A DNA stretch of 64,000 bases from the NCBI GenBank assembly GCA_934757825.1, contig CAKVLP010000001.1:496001-560000 (forward strand), given 5' to 3'. The notes under the pieces are model-generated. The model was not told the DNA's origin. It did no database searches and saw nothing but the letters and a program-made list of their open reading frames with translations. Position 1 is the first letter of the stretch. Each line of letters starts with the position of its first letter. The stretch is from an uncultured Clostridia bacterium. GTDB taxonomy: Bacteria; Bacillota; Clostridia; Christensenellales; UBA1242. Made by a program: the position numbers and the translations under genes. This document shows, one piece after another, positions 7,959 through 15,648 of the stretch.

Positions 7959-8893
7959 TTAGTGTAATAGTGCCAGTGTACAAAGTTGAGAAATATTTAG
8001 ATGCTTGCGTGCGTTCGATTGTGGGGCAGAGTTATGATAATTTGGAGATTTTGCTTATTGACGACGGTTCGCCTGACAATTGCCCAGTGATGTGTGACGA
8101 GTGGGCTAAACGCGACGAGAGGATTAAGGTCTTCCATAAGCCAAACTCTGGGCTGGCGGGCGTGAGAAATTTCGGGTTGAAACATATGACTGGCAAATAC
8201 TTGACTTGGGTCGACTCAGATGATACAATTCACCCCGACTCAATTAAAATATTGTACGAAAATTTAAAAAACCACAACGCCGACATTTCAATGGGTTCGT
8301 GGCAAAAGATATACGATATTGAAAATTACGAGGACGCAGTTTTAAATCACGACCCAACTAATGTAGTAGTGTACGAGGGCGACCACGTGTTCGGATTGTT
8401 GTTTGAGCACACTTTGCCACTTATAATGGCATCTTGGTCAAAACTCTACTCTCGCGATGTTTATGAGAGTGTTGTTTATCCGGAAGGGCGCGTGCACGAG
8501 GACGAATGGGCTCATCACATTTTTGCCAACGCAGGCAAACTTGTGTTTGAAGATGTTGCCATTTACAACAACCTACAACGTGACGGAAGCATTACTGGCA
8601 AAAAATTTAATGTTGCGAGACTTGGTGCAATAGAAAACTTGTATGATAGGGTTAAGTTTTGTGAAACGCAAAAGCCCGAGTTTTATCAATCTGCCCTCAA
8701 TCAATATCTAAGGATTGTGGCATATTACTATGCCTTGGCAAAACGCTCGGGACTAGACAAAGAAGTGTTAGATAAACTTATTCTGCGTTTTAACGAAGGC
8801 TATGCGCTACTCGACAAAAAGTCGCTAACCCTTAGAGTGTTTAAGCACAACAAACCATTGTTTTGCTTCTTATCACGATTAAAAAGAGGATAA
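7910..8893 (+). CDS. Glycosyltransferase family 2
   Basis: This is a 327-residue GT2 enzyme with ISVIVPVYKVEKYLD at the N-terminus, LLIDDGSPDN (UDP-sugar binding), the DxD-type WVDSDDTI and an acidic VHEDEW motif in the second half. It starts inside the previous gene, with AAGGAG ten bases before the ATG at 7910. This overlap suggests translational coupling. It resembles capsule/exopolysaccharide glycosyltransferases and probably transfers a second residue to the lipid-linked chain. Confidence 0.85.
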   Translation: MDAKTSKTGTNKETELISVIVPVYKVEKYLDACVRSIVGQSYDNLEILLIDDGSPDNCPVMCDEWAKRDERIKVFHKPNSGLAGVRNFGLKHMTGKYLTWVDSDDTIHPDSIKILYENLKNHNADISMGSWQKIYDIENYEDAVLNHDPTNVVVYEGDHVFGLLFEHTLPLIMASWSKLYSRDVYESVVYPEGRVHEDEWAHHIFANAGKLVFEDVAIYNNLQRDGSITGKKFNVARLGAIENLYDRVKFCETQKPEFYQSALNQYLRIVAYYYALAKRSGLDKEVLDKLILRFNEGYALLDKKSLTLRVFKHNKPLFCFLSRLKRG

Positions 8894-8894
8894 A

Positions 8895-10067
8895 ATGAAA
8901 AATATTGTAATTGTAATGAATATTGGAAGTTTGCCAGTACCGGCAGTCAAGGGCGGGGCTATTGAAAATCTAGTTCAAAATTTGCTAGACGGCAATGAAA
9001 AAGAGCCAATGGCAATGTTTCATGTTGTTATGGCAAAAAGTAAATTAGATAAAACAAATTACACATATGCCTATAAGTATGCGAGGTTTTACAACTATTA
9101 TTACAACGAAAAGTTTGCTAAGTGTGAAAGATTTGTAAATGCTGTTAATAAGCGACTTTCTTATGCGCTTCCTTTATACTCCGCGTTTGATAATTTTGTA
9201 TTTAAAATGGTTAGAGATATAAATCCTGATGCGGTTGTTTATGAAGGCGCATTTACTGCTAATGTGAAAAGGTTAAAAAGGGTAGTTGGACGAGAAAAGT
9301 TGTGCTATCACATTCACCATCGTGCTAAGTTAAAATTAGATTTAAGTAAATGGTTTGGTCGAGTACTGTGCGTAAGTGAATATATAAAAAATGACTGGCT
9401 TGCGTGCAAAAAAATGAAAAGCAATATTCAATTTGAAGTTGTTAGAAATGTTGTCGATATTGAAAAATTTGATAAACAGTTTAGTGAGGACGAAAAAATA
9501 GAACTTAGAAAATCGCTAGGATTCAATCAGAACGATTTTGTGTGCATTTACTCAGGAAGGCTTATTGAGATAAAGGGAGTTCTTGAACTGGTTTTGGCTA
9601 TAAAAAATATTGACAATCCCCAAATTAAACTTATGATTTGTGGGTCATCCGACTTTAAGGACGGGAAAAATACAGAATATATTGAAAAATTAAAAAGCGT
9701 TGTGAGTGGATTGGGGAATAGGGTTGTATTCACCGGATTTATTCCTTACGAAAATATGTATAAATATCTTAAAGTAAGCGACTTGCAAGTTATGCCATCG
9801 CTATGTGAAGAAGCAGCTGGGCTCACACTTATTGAGGGTGGCTTGGTCGGGTTAAGGCAAATTACGACTAATTCTGGTGGCGCGCCAGAATATATTTTAG
9901 ATCCAAATAAAGTTACTATCGTGCAAAAAGAAGATAAGTTGGTAGATAGTTTAGCTACGGCGATACTTAATAACTATACACATTTTGAAAAAAGTAGTCC
10001 TTTGGAAATCAGGTATCAATCCTTATCTGATTATTGTAAGGATTTTGTGAAAAAAGTTTGTAAATAA
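8895..10067 (+). CDS. Glycosyltransferase family 4
   Basis: This is a 390-residue GT-B fold enzyme. The C-terminal half has the Rossmann-type YSGRLIEIKGVLELVLAI strand-helix. The donor-site motif EEAAGLTLIE follows, where two Glu separated by seven residues contact the nucleotide sugar in retaining GT4 enzymes. The N-terminal half is the acceptor-binding lobe. It begins one base after the stop of the preceding GT2 gene, with AAAGAGG upstream. Codon use is AT-richer than in surrounding housekeeping genes. Confidence 0.85.
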   Translation: MKNIVIVMNIGSLPVPAVKGGAIENLVQNLLDGNEKEPMAMFHVVMAKSKLDKTNYTYAYKYARFYNYYYNEKFAKCERFVNAVNKRLSYALPLYSAFDNFVFKMVRDINPDAVVYEGAFTANVKRLKRVVGREKLCYHIHHRAKLKLDLSKWFGRVLCVSEYIKNDWLACKKMKSNIQFEVVRNVVDIEKFDKQFSEDEKIELRKSLGFNQNDFVCIYSGRLIEIKGVLELVLAIKNIDNPQIKLMICGSSDFKDGKNTEYIEKLKSVVSGLGNRVVFTGFIPYENMYKYLKVSDLQVMPSLCEEAAGLTLIEGGLVGLRQITTNSGGAPEYILDPNKVTIVQKEDKLVDSLATAILNNYTHFEKSSPLEIRYQSLSDYCKDFVKKVCK

Positions 10068-10076
10068 AGGAAAAAT

Positions 10077-11663
10077 ATGACAGATACTAGAACAAAAAAT
10101 TCAAGCCGAAATATTATATTTTCAATGACAGCATATCTAGTCCAGGTAGTGCTAGGTTTTTTGGTTCGTAGATATTTTATTTATTACTTTAACGAAGAGT
10201 TTTTAGGGTTGAATTCTTTATTTGCAAATATACTTAGCATTCTCTCTCTTGCCGAGTTGGGATTTGGTACAGCAATTGTGTTTTCTATGTACAAGCCAAT
10301 GGCTGAAAACGATGTTGAAAAAGTTAAGGCATTACTTGGATTTTATAGAAAATGTTATATGGTAATAGGTGTTATAGTCGCAGTTTTGGGCTTGTTGGTT
10401 TTGCCTTTTATGCCATATTTTAAAACTAAGGCGCCAAATGTTGACGTGAACATTTACATTGTGTATTTGCTTTTTTTGGCAAACTCTGTTGTTTCATATT
10501 TCTTTGCGTATAGACGTTCACTCCTCTATGCAAATCAAAGGAATGATATTGAGTCTAAAATCAATATTTTAATCTATATTGTTCAGTCTGTTGGGCAACT
10601 GCTTATTATTTTGCTACTTAAAAATTTTTATCTTTATGTGGTAATGATTGGGATTAGCACTATGCTTAATAATTTTCTTGTTGTAATTATCACGCAGAAA
10701 AAATACCCGGAATTTTTGGACTTTTCGCAAGTTAAACTAAGTGACGATGAACGAAAAGTAATTAAGAAGAATGTTACTGCACTTATTTTTCATAAGGTTG
10801 GCGAAATGCTAATTTATAGCACGGATAGTGTGCTTATATATACCTTAGTCGGAGCAAGTGCACTAGGTAAGTATTCTAACTATGTGCTTATTGTGAACTA
10901 TATTGGAACGATTATAAATCTTTACATAAATGCTCTTAGTGGAAGTATTGGTAATTCAATTGCAAGTGAATCGACGGAAAAGAACGCAACATTGTTCTCA
11001 AAACTTAATTTTATCCATGTTTTTATTTGTGCGTTTTGCACTGTTTGTATTTTCAATCTTTCTGATCCATTTATTGACTGCATACTTACTAAGAATTCAA
11101 CGACCAGCCTATTACTTAATAAATTTACTTTGTTCGCAATATGTTTAAGTTTTTATTTGAATTATTCCAAAAATATGGTCAATGCTTTTAAACAAGGTGC
11201 AGGGTTATTTGAACAAGACAAGTATATGACTTTAATTGAAGCGGGAATAAACTTGGTAGCGTCAATAGTTTTAGCCAAATTTTTCGGACTTATTGGCATA
11301 GTGGTTGGCACGATTATAAGCACACTCTCTATTTCAATGTGGACAAAGCCATATGTGCTTAATAAGTATTACTTAAAACAAAGCACTGGAAAGTACTTTT
11401 TGAAATACTTAGGGTACACGGCGTGTATGGCGGTTAGTGGAGTTGTGACTTACTTTGTTTGCTCGCTTATCCCTGCTGGAGGAATAGTTATGTTGGTGCT
11501 TAAATTTGCAGTATGTGGTGCTGTGGCTGGCGTAACCTTGCTTGCTGGATTTGCTTTGATGCCAGACTTTAAACAATGCTTTGAATGGGGCAAAACAATT
11601 CTAAAAAACTTTAAAAAGAGGAAGGCGACCGTTACGGAAGAAGAGGAGAAAAGTGATGTATAA
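10077..11663 (+). CDS. Polysaccharide flippase, Wzx/MATE-type
   Basis: This is a 528-residue polytopic membrane protein with about 12-14 hydrophobic helices, belonging to the oligosaccharide/polysaccharide exporter branch of the MOP superfamily. The N-terminal pattern (charged tail, SSRNIIFS, then LNSLFANILSILSLAELGFGTA) is typical of PST/Wzx proteins. It would flip undecaprenyl-linked oligosaccharide made by the neighbouring glycosyltransferases. The C-terminus is a Lys/Glu-rich cytoplasmic tail. AAAGGA precedes the ATG. No Wzy polymerase lies beside it. Confidence 0.85.
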   Translation: MTDTRTKNSSRNIIFSMTAYLVQVVLGFLVRRYFIYYFNEEFLGLNSLFANILSILSLAELGFGTAIVFSMYKPMAENDVEKVKALLGFYRKCYMVIGVIVAVLGLLVLPFMPYFKTKAPNVDVNIYIVYLLFLANSVVSYFFAYRRSLLYANQRNDIESKINILIYIVQSVGQLLIILLLKNFYLYVVMIGISTMLNNFLVVIITQKKYPEFLDFSQVKLSDDERKVIKKNVTALIFHKVGEMLIYSTDSVLIYTLVGASALGKYSNYVLIVNYIGTIINLYINALSGSIGNSIASESTEKNATLFSKLNFIHVFICAFCTVCIFNLSDPFIDCILTKNSTTSLLLNKFTLFAICLSFYLNYSKNMVNAFKQGAGLFEQDKYMTLIEAGINLVASIVLAKFFGLIGIVVGTIISTLSISMWTKPYVLNKYYLKQSTGKYFLKYLGYTACMAVSGVVTYFVCSLIPAGGIVMLVLKFAVCGAVAGVTLLAGFALMPDFKQCFEWGKTILKNFKKRKATVTEEEEKSDV

Positions 11664-12426
11664 AAAGTTTTTTAAACGATTTTTTGATATAGTGTTTTCG
11701 GGGTTAATGTTAATAATACTTAGTCCGCTACTACTTATTTTGGCAATTATTGTAAGGCTTAATTTGGGAGCGCCAGTAATATACAAACAAGCCCGCGTGG
11801 GAAAGGGCGGAAAGTTGTTTATGTTTTACAAGTTTAGAAGTATGTCCACGGCGAAAGACAAAGACGGAGTTGACTTGCCAGACGAGCTTCGCCACACCAA
11901 ATTTGGCAAACTTCTTAGAGCAACTTCGCTTGACGAATTGCCACAACTTTGGAACATATTTAAGGGCGATATGAGTTTTGTGGGTCCTCGACCAAAAGTG
12001 CCAAAGGATATGTTGTTTTTCAATAAATACTACAAAGGCGACGACGTGCGCCCAGGGATTACTGGATATAGTCAAGCACACGGCAGAAACGGAATAAGTT
12101 GGACAAAACGTCTTAACGGCGACAATTATTACACTGAAAATGTGTCGCTACTTATGGATATAAAAATTATCTTTTTGACAGTTGTGGCAGTGTTTAAAAA
12201 ATCTAACATCGACAAAAAGCAGTATTTCTACTATGCCGACGAAATGCTAGATAAGGGGCTAATCACCCAAAGTGAGTACGACGCATATCATCTAAAAGCA
12301 AGGGAACTTGAAGCAAGATGTGGTATGGGCGAAAAAGTTAATGTTAGGGATTACGCGCTATACAAAACCCGCGACGTCGCTATCCCTGCTGAGATAATTG
12401 CTCGCGATGAACAAAAATCCGCATAA
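11656..12426 (+). CDS. Initiating sugar transferase (undecaprenyl-phosphate phosphoglycosyl transferase)
   Basis: This is a 256-residue monotopic phosphoglycosyl transferase of the bacterial sugar transferase family (PF02397). It has one N-terminal re-entrant/membrane helix (about residues 10-35), then the YKFRSMS motif, the DEL catalytic Asp-Glu dyad in TSLDELPQLWN, the GDMSFVGPRP motif and the PGITGYSQ motif. It transfers a sugar-1-phosphate to undecaprenyl phosphate, starting the repeat unit. A charged C-terminal extension of about 60 residues follows the core. ATG 11656 is preferred to GTG 11653 on spacing from GAGGAG. It is the last gene of the operon. Confidence 0.88.
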   Translation: MYKKFFKRFFDIVFSGLMLIILSPLLLILAIIVRLNLGAPVIYKQARVGKGGKLFMFYKFRSMSTAKDKDGVDLPDELRHTKFGKLLRATSLDELPQLWNIFKGDMSFVGPRPKVPKDMLFFNKYYKGDDVRPGITGYSQAHGRNGISWTKRLNGDNYYTENVSLLMDIKIIFLTVVAVFKKSNIDKKQYFYYADEMLDKGLITQSEYDAYHLKARELEARCGMGEKVNVRDYALYKTRDVAIPAEIIARDEQKSA

Positions 12427-12454
12427 AAAGGCACAAAAAGTGTCTTTTTTTTCG
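12425..12454 (+). terminator. Terminator of the polysaccharide operon
   Basis: GGCAC-AAAAA-GTGTC stem flanked by A- and T-tracts, directly after the last stop codon. Confidence 0.85.
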
Positions 12455-12559
12455 TTTTTATCGACACTTGTAGAGACGATGAGACTAAAAATGTTGTAGG
12501 GTTTATTCAAGTTTTGCGAAAAGGATATAACTTTACATCAAACTGAAAATATTAACATT

Positions 12560-12602
12560 GTGGGTTATTTTATTTTTAAAAACCCACTTTGTGTGATATA
12601 AT
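12560..12602 (+). promoter_or_regulatory. Promoter with overlapping inverted repeat, before the gene at 12636
   Basis: TTTTAA (12574-12579), 17-bp spacer, extended -10 TGA-TATAAT (12597-12602). The arms GTGGGTT (12560-12566) and AACCCAC (12581-12587) flank the -35 and could be an operator. Confidence 0.6.
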
Positions 12603-12635
12603 ACTTTTGAAATCAAAAAAGGTTTGGAGTGAAAA

Positions 12636-13097
12636 ATGAAGTATCGAAATTATGAAGTGGGCTTTACATTTGAGGTGCCTGACAATTTTAGCGAAGTAAA
12701 ACCTTCTAGTTATGAGGCGTTTGACGTGAGACCTGAGACAATGCACTACTTTATATGCCTAGACGATAAGGGCGAGATAATGCGCTCGTTTGCGATAAAT
12801 AAGGACGTGCCTTGCAATAGCGACGATGATATGGTTAACATTATCAAAACCACATTGGAACAACTTGACCAACTTGGCTTTCACGTATTGCAGTTTAACG
12901 AACTAAAAACCGAAAGCGGAAAGCTGATTGAGAGATTTGTGTTTTACGACGAAAACCTTGATAAGGATCTTGGGACCCTTATGTACTTTATGCGCGTAAA
13001 GAACGCGGTTGTTGTAAGTAGTTGTTACATTACAGAGTTTTATGACGAATATGAGGACGAACTTTTTAGTGTTTTCAACAGTATTAAAGAAATCTAG
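12636..13097 (+). CDS. Hypothetical protein
   Basis: This is a 153-residue soluble protein with no clear family. The alternating beta pattern at the start (VGFTFEVPDNFSEV) and the general length resemble the DcrB/PsbP-like fold, but this is only a shape argument. It has its own extended -10 promoter and is followed by a strong terminator, so it is a single-gene unit. TTTGGAG precedes the ATG. Confidence 0.65.
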   Translation: MKYRNYEVGFTFEVPDNFSEVKPSSYEAFDVRPETMHYFICLDDKGEIMRSFAINKDVPCNSDDDMVNIIKTTLEQLDQLGFHVLQFNELKTESGKLIERFVFYDENLDKDLGTLMYFMRVKNAVVVSSCYITEFYDEYEDELFSVFNSIKEI

Positions 13098-13111
13098 GAA
13101 TAATCAACTTT

Positions 13112-13146
13112 TCAAGCCAATAATATGTGTTATTGGCTTGTTTTGT
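13112..13146 (+). terminator. Terminator after the gene at 12636
   Basis: CAAGCCAATAA pairs with TTATTGGCTTG over a short loop, followed by TTTTG. Confidence 0.85.
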
Positions 13147-13171
13147 ATGATGTAGAAAAAGGAAATTAAAA

Positions 13172-13849
13172 ATGCAGGAATTTTTTGCAAAACTGTTTGG
13201 CGACAATGTGATACTTGCAACTATCCTAATTGCAATGTTGCCGATTGTGGAACTTAGAGGAGCAATCCCGTTTGGAATGAGCGTAAAGTTTTGGGGCTCC
13301 AACGCGCTAAGCGCTGTTAACTCGTTTTTGGTGAGTTTTTTGGGGAGTAGCCTTGTGGTGCCTATCTTGGCGCTTATCTTTATTCCGCTTATCAACTGGC
13401 TAAAAAAGACAAAACTTTTTAACAAACTTGCCACAAAACTAGAAAACCGCATAAAGTCTAAAACCGAAAAAATTGAGGACGACGCAAGCGCTGGCAAAAA
13501 AGCAAGGTCGAGGTTTTGGCTAAAAGCATTTGGGTTGTTTATATTTGTCGCAATTCCGCTTCCTCTTACAGGCGTATATACTGGCACATGTATAGGCGTG
13601 ATGCTTGGCTTTAATTTTTGGCAAACTTGTGGTATAGTAATTGCGGGAAACTTGGGTGCTGGGCTAATAATGACATTTGTGTGCTCCATATTTCCGGAGT
13701 TTACGAATATAATCCTTTACGTGTTTTTGGGGCTTGTGGTTGTGTTTGCTTTGTATGGACTTATCTCATCGCTTGTCAAGAAAAGAAAAACCGCATATGT
13801 CGAGGAAGTTAAGGTTGTGGAGAATTCCGAAACTGATAACAAGGACTAA
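13172..13849 (+). CDS. Small multidrug-export family membrane protein (COG2426)
   Basis: This is a 225-residue integral membrane protein of the Sm_multidrug_ex family. Signature segments are ATILIAMLPIVELRGAIPFG at the N-terminus and FVAIPLPLTGVYTGTCIG in the middle. Four to five hydrophobic helices are split by a charged cytoplasmic loop (about residues 80-115). The family name is historical; transport has not been well shown. AAAGGAAAT precedes the ATG. No obvious operon partner; a terminator follows. Confidence 0.8.
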   Translation: MQEFFAKLFGDNVILATILIAMLPIVELRGAIPFGMSVKFWGSNALSAVNSFLVSFLGSSLVVPILALIFIPLINWLKKTKLFNKLATKLENRIKSKTEKIEDDASAGKKARSRFWLKAFGLFIFVAIPLPLTGVYTGTCIGVMLGFNFWQTCGIVIAGNLGAGLIMTFVCSIFPEFTNIILYVFLGLVVVFALYGLISSLVKKRKTAYVEEVKVVENSETDNKD

Positions 13850-13862
13850 AAATAATAATTTT

Positions 13863-13896
13863 GACCTATTAAACAAAACTTTAATAGGTCTTTTTT
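13863..13896 (+). terminator. Terminator after the gene at 13172
   Basis: GACCTATTAA and TTAATAGGTC form a 10-bp stem followed by six T. Confidence 0.9.
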
Positions 13897-13930
13897 GTTG
13901 TTTTATAAAAAGTAAATAATGTTAAATAAT

Positions 13931-13959
13931 TTAACAAGAGACTATTTTTTTGATATAAT
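13931..13959 (+). promoter_or_regulatory. Promoter of the SDR-rlmH operon
   Basis: TTAACA, 17-bp spacer, extended -10 TGA-TATAAT (13954-13959). AAAGGAG follows at the start codon. Confidence 0.75.
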
Positions 13960-13984
13960 GCAAATAAATTTAAAGGAGTGAATT

Positions 13985-14770
13985 ATGAGAATAGCAGTTA
14001 TCACAGGTGCTTCATCGGGAATGGGGCGCGAGTTTTTAAAAAGAGTTGCCAGAGAACAAAGAGTAGACGAAATCTGGGCAATAGCACTAGAAGAGGACAA
14101 ACTTAAAGAGTTGAATAGCGAGGTTGACACAAAACTTAGACTTTTCCCTTGCGACTTGACCGACAGAAAAAGTTTGGAAAAAATAAGAGCAGAACTTGAC
14201 AAGGAAAAACCTAGCATACTATGGCTAGTAAATGCTAGCGGATTTGGAAAATTTGGCAGATACGACGAAATCCCAGTTGAGTCGACGCTTAATATGATAG
14301 ACCTTAACGTGTATGCACTTGTTGCTCTTACAGAGTACTGTTTGCCATATATGGAAAAGGGTGGCAGAATTGTTGAGTTTGGATCAGTCGCTGCGTTTCA
14401 GCCTATTCCATACATCAATGTGTATGGCGCAACAAAAGCGTTTGTTTTGAATTACAGCCTAGCGCTAGGAGTGGAACTTAAAAACAGAGGCGTTAGCGTG
14501 ACTTGCATTTGCCCATTCTGGACAAAAACCAACTTCTTTAACCGCGCAGTTGACCCTAGAAATGCAGTTGTTACAAAATACGCAGCAATGTACAAGCCCG
14601 AAGATGTTATGAACCGCGCATATCGCGACGCACTAAAACGCAAAAGCGTTTCAATGTTTGGCGCATATAGCAAGTTCCAAAAATTCCTAGTAGACATTAT
14701 GCCAAGAAAATGGGTTATGCACTTTTGGGTTAAACAACAAAAATTAGATAAAAAATATAAGGATAAATAA
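13985..14770 (+). CDS. Short-chain dehydrogenase/reductase
   Basis: This is a 261-residue classical SDR. The dinucleotide-binding TGASSGMG is at residues 7-14, the structural NASG follows VNAS, Ser lies in FGSVAA, and the catalytic YGATK provides Tyr and Lys. The C-terminal region is basic and hydrophobic (MPRKWVMHFW), possibly membrane-associating. It is two bases upstream of rlmH and shares its promoter. Substrate unknown; the motif set argues for an active NAD(P)-dependent oxidoreductase. Confidence 0.85.
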   Translation: MRIAVITGASSGMGREFLKRVAREQRVDEIWAIALEEDKLKELNSEVDTKLRLFPCDLTDRKSLEKIRAELDKEKPSILWLVNASGFGKFGRYDEIPVESTLNMIDLNVYALVALTEYCLPYMEKGGRIVEFGSVAAFQPIPYINVYGATKAFVLNYSLALGVELKNRGVSVTCICPFWTKTNFFNRAVDPRNAVVTKYAAMYKPEDVMNRAYRDALKRKSVSMFGAYSKFQKFLVDIMPRKWVMHFWVKQQKLDKKYKDK

Positions 14771-14772
14771 TT

Positions 14773-15231
14773 TTGAAAGTTAACATAGTGGCAGTTGGAA
14801 AAATTAAAGAAACATTTTTCACCGACGCAATTAGGGAATACGCAAAAAGACTAAGTAAGTTTTGCGAGTTTAGAGTTACTGAGGTGGAAGAGGCGACCAG
14901 TTTGACCAATCTGCAACAAAAACAAGAAAAAGAGGGCGACCTATTGCTATCAAAAGCAAAAGGATATATAATAGCCTTAGATGGTGGCGGAAAGCAAATT
15001 TCAAGCGAGGATTTGGCAAAAACACTTGACGACAATATGACCGCTGGCGTGAGCGAGTTTTCCTTCCTGATAGGAGGCTCAAACGGGCTTAGCGATAAGG
15101 TTAAAAAATGCGCAAATCAAGTGATTTCCTTTGGAAAAATCACTTTTCCACACCAACTTTTTAGAGTGGTGCTATCCGAGCAAATTTATAGGGCGTTTAC
15201 AATTATTAACCATATAAATTATCATAAGTAA
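14773..15231 (+). CDS. rlmH: 23S rRNA (pseudouridine1915-N3)-methyltransferase RlmH
   Basis: This is a 152-residue SPOUT methyltransferase that methylates pseudouridine 1915 of 23S rRNA on assembled 70S ribosomes. The C-terminal trefoil knot is clear: FLIGGSNGLSD, then ISFGKITFPHQLFRVVLSEQIYRAF and the terminal NHINYHK, where the family ends. The start is TTG at 14773, consistent with the family N-terminus (MKVNIVAVGKIKE) and with AAGGATAA just upstream. Length matches the family (about 155-160). Confidence 0.93.
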   Translation: MKVNIVAVGKIKETFFTDAIREYAKRLSKFCEFRVTEVEEATSLTNLQQKQEKEGDLLLSKAKGYIIALDGGGKQISSEDLAKTLDDNMTAGVSEFSFLIGGSNGLSDKVKKCANQVISFGKITFPHQLFRVVLSEQIYRAFTIINHINYHK

Positions 15232-15335
15232 CCTAATATGATGAGGCATAAATAACGCGCGAACTTGGCTTCAAATGTGACGGCAAATTAAAACACGCCC
15301 GAGCGTTATAACCAACTAAGTGCTAGTACGCTAAC

Positions 15336-15358
15336 ATTATCTTTGAGTGAAAGATAAT
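15336..15358. other. Perfect hairpin ahead of the tandem repeat
   Basis: ATTATCTTT pairs exactly with AAAGATAAT around the loop GAGTG. No T-tract follows, so it is not a standard terminator. Confidence 0.6.
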
Positions 15359-15372
15359 GATTAAGTAGTAGA

Positions 15373-15636
15373 CCGTGCGCCAGCCCTAGAACACATGATG
15401 GTAAATATAAACAACAACGGCAGACGATAATAGCCGGCACGCGAGTGCCCTGGAACTAACTTTGGATATACTAGGGATAAAGCAAGTATGACACTGGCCG
15501 TGCGCCAGCACCGGAACCCACGATGATAAGTATAAATAACTATGGCAGACGATAATAGCCGGCACGCGAGTGCCCTAGAACTAACTTTGGATATACTAAG
15601 GATAAAGCAAGTATGACACTGGCCGTGCGCCAGCAC
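15373..15636. repeat. 125-bp tandem repeat, two full copies plus a partial third
   Basis: CCGTGCGCCAGC begins at 15373, 15498 and 15623, exactly 125 bases apart each time. The two full copies are about 90 percent identical, with nearly all differences in their first third. Each contains the hairpin GGCAC-GCGA-GTGCC (a GNRA-type loop). Copies 2 and 3 also contain GTGC-GCCA-GCAC. The period is not a multiple of three, so an open frame across it on the minus strand reads the copies in different frames and is not a gene. Confidence 0.9.
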
Positions 15637-15648
15637 AGGAGGAGAAGA

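Larger units (their letters stand above)
15232..15648. other. Long non-coding leader before dnaE
   Basis: These 417 bases hold no supported gene. They contain an inverted repeat ATAACGC (15252-15258) / GCGTTAT (15303-15309), a perfect 9-bp hairpin at 15336-15358, the 125-bp tandem repeat, and finally the ribosome binding site of dnaE. Each repeat has a GGATATACT that could act as a -10, but no good -35 is present. Confidence 0.7.
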
